NCBI GenBank assembly: GCA_018818505.1
Contig: JAHIRR010000327.1
Location: 1 to 5,073 of the forward strand
Direction of reading: 5' to 3'
Source: Candidatus Omnitrophota bacterium
Lineage (GTDB): Bacteria > Omnitrophota > Koll11 > Gorgyraeales > Gorgyraeaceae
DNA length: 5,073 nucleotides
In this document: piece after piece, positions 1 to 4,382 of the stretch
Numbering within the stretch: the stretch's first letter is position 1
Layout: each line of letters opens with the position of its first letter
Translations under genes and position numbers: made by a program
Notes under the pieces: model-generated
Told to the model about the DNA's origin: nothing
Database searches by the model: none
The model's input: only the letters and a program-made list of their open reading frames with translations

Positions 1-18
1 GATAATGATATTACTATA

Positions 19-94
19 TATAATGCATTCTTTCATGTTGCATGTTTGATTATGGCTCTTAGGAGGTTATGAAATGGCTTGTAAGACTAAATGC
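19..94 (+). promoter_or_regulatory. Orphan plus-strand gene start (promoter, SD, seven codons)
   Basis: A TATAAT box lies at 19-24. A perfect AGGAGG lies at 61-66, followed after seven bases by an ATG at 74. The reading frame starts MACKTKC and reaches 94. From 95 on, the DNA is the antisense of a DUF1016 gene, and this frame stops at 134-136 after 20 codons. I infer the 5' end of a gene whose body was lost when it was joined to the DUF1016 fragment. Any -35 box would fall at or before the window edge. The alternative is chance: a purine-rich stretch resembling an SD is not rare. I do not recognise the encoded peptide. Confidence 0.3.
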
Positions 95-541
95 GTAAGC
101 GCCCGCTTTTATCTGATTAAGCAAAACATTCCTTGACCAGCCTAAGTTAATGCTGAACTTTATGTAATACTCCCGTTCCTTGGCATTTTTGACCTTTTGC
201 ATAATGAGGATGTTATGCCCCCAAGGTAAAACTGGCACAAGCTGTGCCAGTTTTGCGTCATCCTTGTACGCAAGATAAAACATCCGCATACGCCAAAGAT
301 TATCCCTTGAAAATCCTTTAAAATTGGCGTATTCATTTGTGAGATCACAGGATAACTGTTCAACGATACCTTTGCCCCAGCCAAATCTTTCTTGCCGCTC
401 AACAATGCTTTTACCGATATCCCAATATAATTTTATAAGCTCCTTGTTAACTGACCGGACGGCCTGGATCCGAGCTGAAACAATGCGTGACTTAATCTCG
501 TTTAAAAATCTACCGTATTCCTTTTTCATTAATGCTTTCAT
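59..541 (-). CDS. DUF1016 N-terminal domain protein (YhcG-like), 3'-truncated
   Basis: The 160-residue product matches the N-terminal DUF1016 domain of the YhcG family. Recognisable parts are LIKLYWDIGKSIVERQ (about 35-50), FGWGKGIVEQLSCDL (53-67), GFSRDNLWRMRMFYLAY (76-92), LPWGHNILIMQKV (105-117) and GWSRNVLLNQI (134-144). Full YhcG proteins are about 330-380 residues, with a C-terminal PD-(D/E)XK nuclease-like domain, and often sit near restriction-modification genes. Here similarity stops at about residue 149 (KAGAY), followed by the unrelated tail AFSLTSHFITS, so the nuclease half is missing. The ATG at 541 lies one base after the TGA of an upstream gene remnant, which suggests former translational coupling. 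An ATG at 529 is an alternative start. With an IS just upstream and no nuclease domain it is probably a decaying remnant. Confidence 0.8.
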   Translation of the reverse strand: MKALMKKEYGRFLNEIKSRIVSARIQAVRSVNKELIKLYWDIGKSIVERQERFGWGKGIVEQLSCDLTNEYANFKGFSRDNLWRMRMFYLAYKDDAKLAQLVPVLPWGHNILIMQKVKNAKEREYYIKFSINLGWSRNVLLNQIKAGAYAFSLTSHFITS

Positions 542-542
542 C

Positions 543-580
543 TCAATCCGTCAAGTCTTTTCTTCCCTGTAAAATCTCAT
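543..580 (-). pseudogene. C-terminal tail of an unidentified upstream gene
   Basis: Reading the minus strand outward from the IS left end, one frame encodes YEILQGRKDLTD and then TGA. That stop lies one base before the DUF1016 start codon (layout TGA-G-ATG). This spacing is typical of adjacent genes in an operon, so I infer that this is all that survives of the gene preceding the DUF1016 gene, cut by the insertion sequence. The same frame runs back through the IS terminal repeat (LERYA) to the transposase stop, so a chance read-through peptide remains possible. The tail is too short to identify a family. Confidence 0.35.
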
Positions 581-596
581 AAGCGTATCGCTCCAA
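581..596. repeat. IS left terminal inverted repeat
   Basis: AAGCGTATCGCTCCAA pairs with the right end at 1962-1977, with one mismatch at the tenth base. The flanking bases TCAT extend a resemblance to the transposase start region: GGAGCGATACGCTTATGA here against GGAGGATACGCTTATGA at 1877-1893, both on the minus strand. Confidence 0.85.
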
Positions 597-608
597 TTTT
601 TTATCATC

Positions 609-1880
609 TTAAACAGCTATTAAGCTCTCTTTAGCATCAACTGTAGTCCGTGGATATTTGTTCTTAGCGGCTGTCTCCGGCAATACCTCTTCCCAAAGTT
701 CATCCAGCTTCTTCATGGTATCTATGGACATATTCACTCCATGCCAGCGTTTCGATGAGTCTATAAGCGTAGCATAGAATAAGCTAAGGCAGCTCTTTTC
801 TGTAGGGAATCTAGGTATGACCTTGGTCCTGCGCTTGCCTTCGCCAAAGAGCCTCTCTATGAGATTAGATGAGGATATCCTTTTCATATGTGTCCTGGGG
901 AATTTGAGGCATGTTATAACGTCAGGAAGGGCCTTTTTAAGACACTCCATGCTGGATGGGAATCTATCCTTGAATTTAGTTACGAGTTCATTCCCCAATC
1001 TTAAGCCTTCATCATAATCTTTGGCGTTAAAGGCGCGCTGTAATAGCTTCTTCATCTCCTCCTGTATGTATCTTGGCAGCTTTGAGAGGATATTCTTCAT
1101 CTTATGGACCTGGCATATCTGATGCTTTGAAGAAGAGAAGCATTCCTTTATGGCCTTTCTTAATCCTGGCGCGTCATCGCTTATTATAAGCAATGGTATA
1201 TTCAAACCCCTCTGGATCATATCATGGATAAAGCTCTTACAGGCGTCATAGCTTTCCTTGGTCCCTATATCGATATGCAGAAGTATCTTTGTGCCTGCTT
1301 CTGTTATGCCATAGGCGACAAGTATCGCCTCTTTTTCATCGGTTCCTTGGCGCACCGATAGATATACCCCGTCTATGAATAGATATAAGATCCTTACATT
1401 CGATAGGTCTCTATTTTTCCAGAGCCTATATTCTTCACCTAAGACCTGAGAGAGTTTTGATACTACGCTTCGCGAGACCTTATTCAGCTTCAGGTCATTC
1501 CGCAAGACATCCTCTATGTCCCTGTCAGACATGCCTTTTACATAGAGCCTTGGAATAAGCCTTTCTAAAACATTCGTCCTTGTCTTTATGATCGGTAGTA
1601 TCTGGGATATAAATCTTTCCTCACTATTTCTTATCTGAGGCGCCTTTAGATTTATTTTGCCCTCTGCGGAGTTAATTTCTATATCCTCATAGCCGTTACG
1701 ATAGCCAAGAATCCTCCTTTTTCCTTTTGAGTGGTAAGATCTACCTAAAAAGTGAGCCACCTCCATCTCTAATGCCTTCTGTAACATTACCTGCGCTCCC
1801 TTGGTTACCATGCTGCTTAAATCATACTCCGATGCAAAAAATTCCTTTTCAAACATAACACTTGGTGGTATCTTATTCAT
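609..1880 (-). CDS. IS256-family (mutator-type) DDE transposase
   Basis: The transposase cuts and joins the ends of its own element. I chose the ATG at 1880 (423 residues). It has a strong AAAGGAGG at 1889-1896 with an 8-base spacer, whereas the longer frame back to 1913 starts with TTG and lacks one. Numbered from this ATG, the catalytic triad is probably D170 (LFIDGVYLSVR), D235 (ISDDAPGLRKAI) and E342 (NLIERLFGEGKRR), very close to the spacing known for IS256. CQVHKMKNIL, between the second D and the E, is the usual family C...H...N signature. The N-terminal part has ALEMEVAHFLGR and RRILGYRNGYE, also family-typical. Length is normal and no frameshift or stop is visible, so it may be active. 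The stop is 28 bp from the left terminal repeat. Confidence 0.95.
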   Translation of the reverse strand: MNKIPPSVMFEKEFFASEYDLSSMVTKGAQVMLQKALEMEVAHFLGRSYHSKGKRRILGYRNGYEDIEINSAEGKINLKAPQIRNSEERFISQILPIIKTRTNVLERLIPRLYVKGMSDRDIEDVLRNDLKLNKVSRSVVSKLSQVLGEEYRLWKNRDLSNVRILYLFIDGVYLSVRQGTDEKEAILVAYGITEAGTKILLHIDIGTKESYDACKSFIHDMIQRGLNIPLLIISDDAPGLRKAIKECFSSSKHQICQVHKMKNILSKLPRYIQEEMKKLLQRAFNAKDYDEGLRLGNELVTKFKDRFPSSMECLKKALPDVITCLKFPRTHMKRISSSNLIERLFGEGKRRTKVIPRFPTEKSCLSLFYATLIDSSKRWHGVNMSIDTMKKLDELWEEVLPETAAKNKYPRTTVDAKESLIAV

Positions 1881-1893
1881 AAGCGTATCCTCC
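1881..1893. repeat. Internal copy of the IS terminal repeat at the transposase RBS
   Basis: AAGCGTATCCTCC matches the left terminal repeat AAGCGTATCGCTCC except for one missing base, in the same orientation. It lies exactly between the SD core and the transposase ATG. It may be a second transposase binding site that limits transposase expression. The SD GGAGG itself accounts for part of the match, but GATACGCTT next to it is not required for translation. Confidence 0.5.
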
Positions 1894-1896
1894 TTT
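1889..1896 (-). promoter_or_regulatory. Ribosome binding site of the transposase
   Basis: AAAGGAGG on the minus strand, eight bases before the ATG at 1880. This site decides the start against the upstream TTG at 1913. A small hairpin in the leader just upstream (TCTTCT / AGAAGA with a TGACT loop, about 1902-1918) could modulate access. Confidence 0.8.
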
Positions 1897-1933
1897 CTCG
1901 CTCTTCTAGTCAAGAAGAACGAATTATTTTTTT

Positions 1934-1963
1934 CCTGAATTATAGCATATAATTCAGGTTTTT
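1934..1963 (+). terminator. Hairpin plus T-run inside the IS right end
   Basis: CCTGAATTATA (1934-1944) and TATAATTCAGG (1948-1958) are a perfect 11-bp inverted repeat with a 3-base loop, followed on the plus strand by TTTTT (1959-1963). This is the form of a weak intrinsic terminator for plus-strand transcripts; the stem is AT-rich. The same DNA holds the likely transposase promoter on the other strand. IS elements often carry a hairpin near the transposase start that limits read-through transcription or translation. Confidence 0.4.
1939..1947 (-). promoter_or_regulatory. Extended -10 promoter of the transposase
   Basis: The minus strand reads TGCTATAAT, a perfect extended -10 (TGN plus TATAAT). 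It sits in the loop and one arm of the 1934-1958 hairpin. Transcription would start near 1932, about 52 bases before the ATG. The base positions for a -35 box (about 1962-1967, CTCCAA) fall in the terminal repeat and match poorly, as is tolerated with extended -10 sites. Transposase bound to the right end would therefore cover the promoter. Confidence 0.5.
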
Positions 1964-1977
1964 GGAGTGATACGCTT
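1962..1977. repeat. IS right terminal inverted repeat
   Basis: TTGGAGTGATACGCTT is the reverse complement of the left terminal repeat except at one base. The outside flank is CTTTTTTACTC, unrelated to the left flank. Confidence 0.85.
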
Positions 1978-2055
1978 CTTTTTTACTCTTACCTCAAAAA
2001 ACTTTCTCTTTATTTCACTTTATAGCCATGATCTCTTGCCACCTCATATCAAACC

Positions 2056-2544
2056 ATGGCTATTTCCAAGAAGGATTTTACAGGTATTATAGGACATGAC
2101 GACCTTGACGCCTGTACCAAGAAATTGGACGCGCTTTTTAATATGCGGTTAAACGAAGAGATCGGGCCGGAGGAATACGCCCGGAAGAAAGATGATTTAA
2201 CGCAGGAAAAACAGAAATACGAAAGCCTAATCGCGGATACCCAAGACCGCATTGAAACATGGCTCAAAAAGGCTGAAGAAGTGTTTTCCTTCGCCCAAAC
2301 CGCTCAAAACCGCTTCGAAGCGGGCACTTTGGAGGACAAGCGGTATGTTCTCTCGTGTTTAGGTTCGAACCTCGTCCTGAGCGGCAAACAGCTTCGAATA
2401 CAGGTCGATAAAAGCCTCGCCCTCATCCAAGAGGTCGCCCCAGACGTACAAAGCCTCCACAATCGGTTAGAACCTGCGCAAGTCGCTGATTCCATTACAG
2501 ATTGGGAGGCTTTATATGCTCAAAATAAGAAATGGGGTGGCTAA
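2056..2544 (+). pseudogene. Serine recombinase, C-terminal fragment
   Basis: The 162 residues match the C-terminal region of large serine site-specific recombinases. LDACTKKLDALFNMRLNEEI-GPEEYARKKDDLTQEKQKYE (about 18-56) is the charged coiled-coil segment. SFAQTAQNRFEAGTLEDKRYVLSCLGSNLVLSGKQLRIQVDKSLALI (78-124) follows, then a terminal SLHNRLEP...WEALYAQN (133-157). The catalytic resolvase domain and the recombinase/zinc-ribbon region, usually 300 or more residues, are missing. There is no SD before the ATG, and the frame is closed by TGA at 2029-2031, so this is a remnant. The segment appears more GC-rich than its flanks, consistent with transfer. The last codons (W-G-G-stop, 2533-2544) are the antisense of the tRNA-His 3' end. 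The truncated edge is about 55-80 bp from the IS, which may have caused the deletion. Confidence 0.75.
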
Positions 2545-2607
2545 CGGGATTTGAACCCGCTCTAAGAGAACCACAATCTCTAGTGCTGCCATTACACTAT
2601 AGCCACC
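2533..2607 (-). tRNA. trnH: tRNA-His (GTG)
   Basis: A full cloverleaf is present on the minus strand. Acceptor GTGGCTA pairs with TAGCCAC, the D stem is GTGT/GCAC, and the anticodon stem is AGAGA/TCTCT with loop TTGTGGT (anticodon GTG). The T arm is GCGGG-TTCAAAT-CCCGT. The histidine identity marks are both there: an encoded extra G at position -1 (2607) opposite discriminator C (2536). CCA is encoded (2535-2533). It lies 8 bp after the stop of the AsmA-like gene on the same strand and overlaps the convergent recombinase fragment by 12 bp. Confidence 0.97.
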
Positions 2608-2615
2608 ACGTCGCA

Positions 2616-3470
2616 TTAATTAAGGATATGCTTTAAAAAATTGCCCTGGAGATTCTTTATCTTAATTAGATTATTTTTAAAATTAACCAGCAAAATAAAA
2701 CTCCCTGTAGCTGGCATATTCTCTCCTTCAACAAAACACCTGGCTGTCAAAGTATTTTTTGAGATCTCAATATCACTTTTAAAGTCAACGTTCAGATCCT
2801 TTATCAGGCGACTCGCTAATTTTATATCGCTCACCTGGAGTCTTGCGTTTATTGCATCATCTGACCCTGCAATGCCAGTCAGGCTCAGAGGCGCCAAGGA
2901 GTCTGAATCCTTGTTTTTAAAAAATCCGCTTGCGTCAAACTCAAATATGCTTTTCCCTGGACAGCAAAGACTTTGACTATTAACGCGGCCTTTGATCTTT
3001 ACCAGTTGAAAATTCTGTCCTTCTTTATACTCATATATCAAAGTACCGTTCTTTATGTATATCTTGGAAAAAAGAATGTTTGAATTTGACCCTTTTAAAG
3101 AGCCTAAGCTCTTTCCTTTTTTCAAAAAATCAGGGGCCTGAAAACCTTTTCGCCCTTTCTTCTTTATCCTCACGACAGGGTCTATCACCTTGACCTTTGA
3201 AACTATAAAATCTTTTTTCATCAAAAAGGACTTGGGGTTTGGATAAAGTCGAATATTTCTTATGTCGATTGAATCGTTTACTTTCACATCCCGCAGCTCA
3301 AGACAAAGCGGCAATCCAATCCCCACTGAAGCAACAGAAATGGTCTCCTCAAAATTCTCTTCCAGGAATCTAGCTACAAACAACCCCAGATGTTCTGTTG
3401 TATAGTGATAGCTAACCACTAGAGAAGCAACGGCCAGAAGTAAGGCTAGTATAAATAGTACTCTTCTCAT
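2616..3470 (-). CDS. AsmA-like membrane-anchored protein
   Basis: The product has 284 residues. It starts MRR and then has one hydrophobic segment (about 4-21, VLFILALLLAVASLVVSY), which predicts an inner-membrane anchor with the rest outside the cytoplasm. After it comes a beta-rich pattern of alternating hydrophobic residues: ISVASVGIGLPLCLELRDVKV, IDIRNIRLYPNPKSFL and FIVSKVKVIDPVVRI. Further short repeats follow, such as SKIYIKNGTLIYEYK. This is the layout of AsmA/DUF748-type proteins, which relate to the bridge-like family implicated in envelope lipid transport or outer-membrane assembly. It is short for that family (often 500-1,000 residues) and seems to hold only the N-terminal type of module. 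No SD precedes the ATG; a palindrome ends 16 bp upstream. The specific function is unknown, and the family call is from pattern only. Confidence 0.6.
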   Translation of the reverse strand: MRRVLFILALLLAVASLVVSYHYTTEHLGLFVARFLEENFEETISVASVGIGLPLCLELRDVKVNDSIDIRNIRLYPNPKSFLMKKDFIVSKVKVIDPVVRIKKKGRKGFQAPDFLKKGKSLGSLKGSNSNILFSKIYIKNGTLIYEYKEGQNFQLVKIKGRVNSQSLCCPGKSIFEFDASGFFKNKDSDSLAPLSLTGIAGSDDAINARLQVSDIKLASRLIKDLNVDFKSDIEISKNTLTARCFVEGENMPATGSFILLVNFKNNLIKIKNLQGNFLKHILN

Positions 3471-3484
3471 ATGACTTGTTCTGG

Positions 3485-3571
3485 CCCTTCGACGCGTTCG
3501 CTTCGCTCACTTGCTCAGGGCCACCCTGAGCAAGCCAAATAATGCTTTGCATTATTTGGCGCGTCGAAGGG
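3485..3571. repeat. Compound palindromic element abutting tRNA-Arg
   Basis: The outer arms CCCTTCGACGCG (3485-3496) and CGCGTCGAAGGG (3560-3571) are perfect 12-bp inverted repeats. Between them are two perfect hairpins. One is CTTGCTCAGGG (3510-3520) with CCCTGAGCAAG (3524-3534) and a 3-base loop. The other is CCAAATAATGC (3535-3545) with GCATTATTTGG (3549-3559) and a TTT loop. The result is a cloverleaf-like cruciform. CCCTTCGAC...GCTCAGGG is an expanded form of the 19-bp repeat at 4387-4405, so this looks like two facing REP-type units (BIME-like). It ends exactly one base before the tRNA-Arg CCA and stands 14 bp from the AsmA-like start codon. Confidence 0.85.
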
Positions 3572-3648
3572 TGGCGTCCCTGGCCTGATTCGAACAGGCG
3601 ACCCTCTACTTAGAAGGCAGATGCTCTATCCATCTGAGCTACAGGGAC
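3572..3648 (-). tRNA. trnR: tRNA-Arg (TCT)
   Basis: A complete cloverleaf is present on the minus strand. Acceptor GTCCCTG pairs with CAGGGAC and the D arm is GCTC-AGATGGATA-GAGC. The anticodon stem TCTGC/GTAGA has one G-T pair, with loop CTTCTAA (anticodon TCT, reading AGA/AGG). The T arm is GCCTG-TTCGAAT-CAGGC, the discriminator is G, and CCA is encoded (3574-3572). Its first ten bases overlap the end of the GIY-YIG gene on the same strand. Its 3' end touches the palindrome 3485-3571. Confidence 0.97.
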
Positions 3649-3923
3649 AATTTAGTTGATAGTTTACAGTTTAAGGAAAAGTAATCTTTAAGCATTGTTT
3701 TCAAAGCAGCTTTTCCTTTTGTAGTTTTAAAATAACTTTCTCGCCGCTTTGCATCTACTCTAGAGATAAACGCTTCATAAAAAATTAAACTAAGCGGTCT
3801 TCTATATTTTGTTGCAGGAACTAAACCTTTGTTATGACGATATATTCTAGACTTTAACCCAGTTGTATACCCAATGTAAAGAAAACTATCTTTTTGACTC
3901 TGAAGTACATATACGTAATACAT
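3639..3923 (-). CDS. Short GIY-YIG domain protein (YhbQ/UPF0213-like)
   Basis: Single-domain GIY-YIG nuclease-fold protein of 94 residues from the ATG at 3923. A GTG at 3944 would add seven residues (MVQGQKK), but homologues typically begin MYYVYVL, so I prefer the ATG. The motifs are YYVYVLQS (2-9) and LYIGYT (15-20), which are the two signature tyrosine strands. Then come R26 and HN at 30-31, ATKYRRP (37-43), FYEAF (48-52), and E62 in RRESYFKT, the expected metal ligand. The family is common in bacterial genomes; nuclease activity is plausible but its role is not established. The last dozen residues (SLNCKLSTKLSL) look like read-through of non-coding DNA, and the stop TAG lies inside tRNA-Arg. 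The gene is embedded between two tRNAs and follows the palindrome 3932-4073. Confidence 0.85.
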   Translation of the reverse strand: MYYVYVLQSQKDSFLYIGYTTGLKSRIYRHNKGLVPATKYRRPLSLIFYEAFISRVDAKRRESYFKTTKGKAALKTMLKDYFSLNCKLSTKLSL

Positions 3924-3931
3924 TTTCTTTT

Positions 3932-4073
3932 GGCCCTGTACCACTCGCTAAGAATACCACTTGAGTTACGTATTCGCTCGGGTACAGGGCTCATGAACCA
4001 TTCGCTAAATGGCGAAGCCATGAACCTGAGCGAAGGTGCAACTTAAAGCAGTATTCTTAGCGAATGGTTCATG
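3932..4073. repeat. Large nested palindromic element abutting tRNA-Pro
   Basis: Several inverted repeats compete here. GCCCTGTACC (3933-3942) pairs perfectly with GGTACAGGGC (3981-3990). CATGAACCATTCGCTA (3992-4007) pairs perfectly over 16 bp with 4058-4073. CGCTAAGAATAC (3946-3957) pairs with GTATTCTTAGCG (4051-4062), and the match extends outward to 17 of 18. TTCGCTCGGGT (3973-3983) nearly pairs with ACCTGAGCGAA (4024-4034), and ATGGCGAAGCCAT (4009-4021) is a small hairpin. Because 4058-4073 can pair with either 3992-4007 or 3940-3950, the element can adopt different folds. The right arm overlaps two bases of the tRNA-Pro CCA. The left part carries the upstream region of the GIY-YIG gene, including its GTG alternative start. 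Confidence 0.8.
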
Positions 4074-4149
4074 GTCGGGGCGGCTGGACTCGAACCAGCG
4101 ACCCCCTGCTCCCAAAGCAGGTGCTCTAGCCAAACTGAGCCACGCCCCG
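4072..4149 (-). tRNA. trnP: tRNA-Pro (TGG)
   Basis: A complete cloverleaf is present on the minus strand. Acceptor CGGGGCG pairs with CGCCCCG and the D arm is GCTC-AGTTTGGCTA-GAGC. The anticodon stem is CCTGC/GCAGG with loop TTTGGGA (anticodon TGG). The T arm is GCTGG-TTCGAGT-CCAGC, the discriminator is A, and CCA is encoded (4074-4072). A possible promoter upstream has TTGCAT and TTTGAT with 17 bases between them (about 4190-4162), which is weak. The acceptor 5' strand and its leader recur nearby in inverted orientation (4229-4245). Confidence 0.97.
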
Positions 4150-4339
4150 TTCCAAATTCTTAAAGATCATCAAATAATCTATCAGAATTGTATGCAAATA
4201 GCTACAAACAATAAATTGAGTATTGATTAGAATTTGGAACGGGGCACGCCCCTTAACTTCCCAGATCCCATAAACAATTCTCAAACTCTGATTCTTAAAA
4301 AAATGGAACGGGGCATGCCCCTTATTACATGGGCATGCC
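4144..4339. repeat. tRNA-Pro leader-like repeats in the gap before tRNA-Pro
   Basis: GCCCCGTTCCAAATTCT (4144-4160, covering the first six bases of tRNA-Pro and its leader) has a perfect 17-bp inverted copy at 4229-4245. Two direct 21-bp repeats that differ at one base occupy 4235-4255 and 4304-4324. Both begin TGGAACGGGGCA and contain GGGGC-RY-GCCCC-type palindromes; the second (4310-4321) is a perfect 12-bp one. A further GGGCATGCC at 4331-4339 pairs with GGCATGCCC at 4312-4320. The gap 4150-4382 otherwise holds no gene I can support; it is AT-rich between these repeats. Confidence 0.75.
4297..4339 (-). terminator. Candidate terminator downstream of rdgB
   Basis: On the minus strand, GGCATGCCC (4339-4331) and GGGCATGCC (4320-4312) form a 9-bp stem with a 10-base loop. 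A run of seven T (4303-4297) follows after about eight bases. The T-run is farther from the stem than in a standard intrinsic terminator, so efficiency is doubtful. A second weak possibility is the 19-bp repeat at the rdgB stop, followed by TTTTT at 4381-4377. Confidence 0.3.
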
Positions 4340-4382
4340 GTATATAAACGTTCTACAATTCTATCAGCACTACCTTAAAAAG

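Larger units (their letters stand above)
581..1977 (-). mobile_element. IS256-family insertion sequence, complete
   Basis: The element is 1,397 bp, within the usual IS256-family range, and is bounded by inverted repeats. The left end is AAGCGTATCGCTCCAA (581-596) and the right end, read inward, is AAGCGTATCACTCCAA (1977-1962), a match at 15 of 16 positions. A single transposase gene on the minus strand fills most of it. It has its own extended -10 promoter and a strong SD. IS256-family elements usually make 8-9 bp target duplications. The 8 bases outside the left end (AATCTCAT) and the right end (CTTTTTTA) do not match, so at least one flank has probably been replaced since insertion. The ends are my choice from repeat identity, and a shift of a few bases is possible. 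Confidence 0.85.

Noticed and set aside
160..1017. Open frames within the DUF1016 gene (160-405 minus, 324-572 plus) and antisense to the transposase (817-1017 plus)
   Set aside because: They are overlapping shadow frames with no independent start signals or similarity.
1881..1913. Longer transposase start at the TTG at 1913
   Set aside because: It lacks an SD, while the ATG at 1880 has AAAGGAGG at ideal spacing and gives the normal family length.
2022..2063. 9-bp inverted repeat ATAGCCATG / CATGGCTAT flanking the start of the recombinase fragment
   Set aside because: Short and with a 24-base spacer; not distinguishable from chance, though it brackets the truncation edge.
2304..2976. Open frames antisense to the recombinase fragment (2304-2495, minus) and the AsmA-like gene (2641-2976, plus)
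   Set aside because: They are shadows of better supported genes, with no recognisable domain and no SD.
4036..4230. Plus-strand open frame with GRLDSNQRPPAPKAGALAKLSHAPF
   Set aside because: It is the antisense translation of tRNA-Pro, a familiar false protein in databases.
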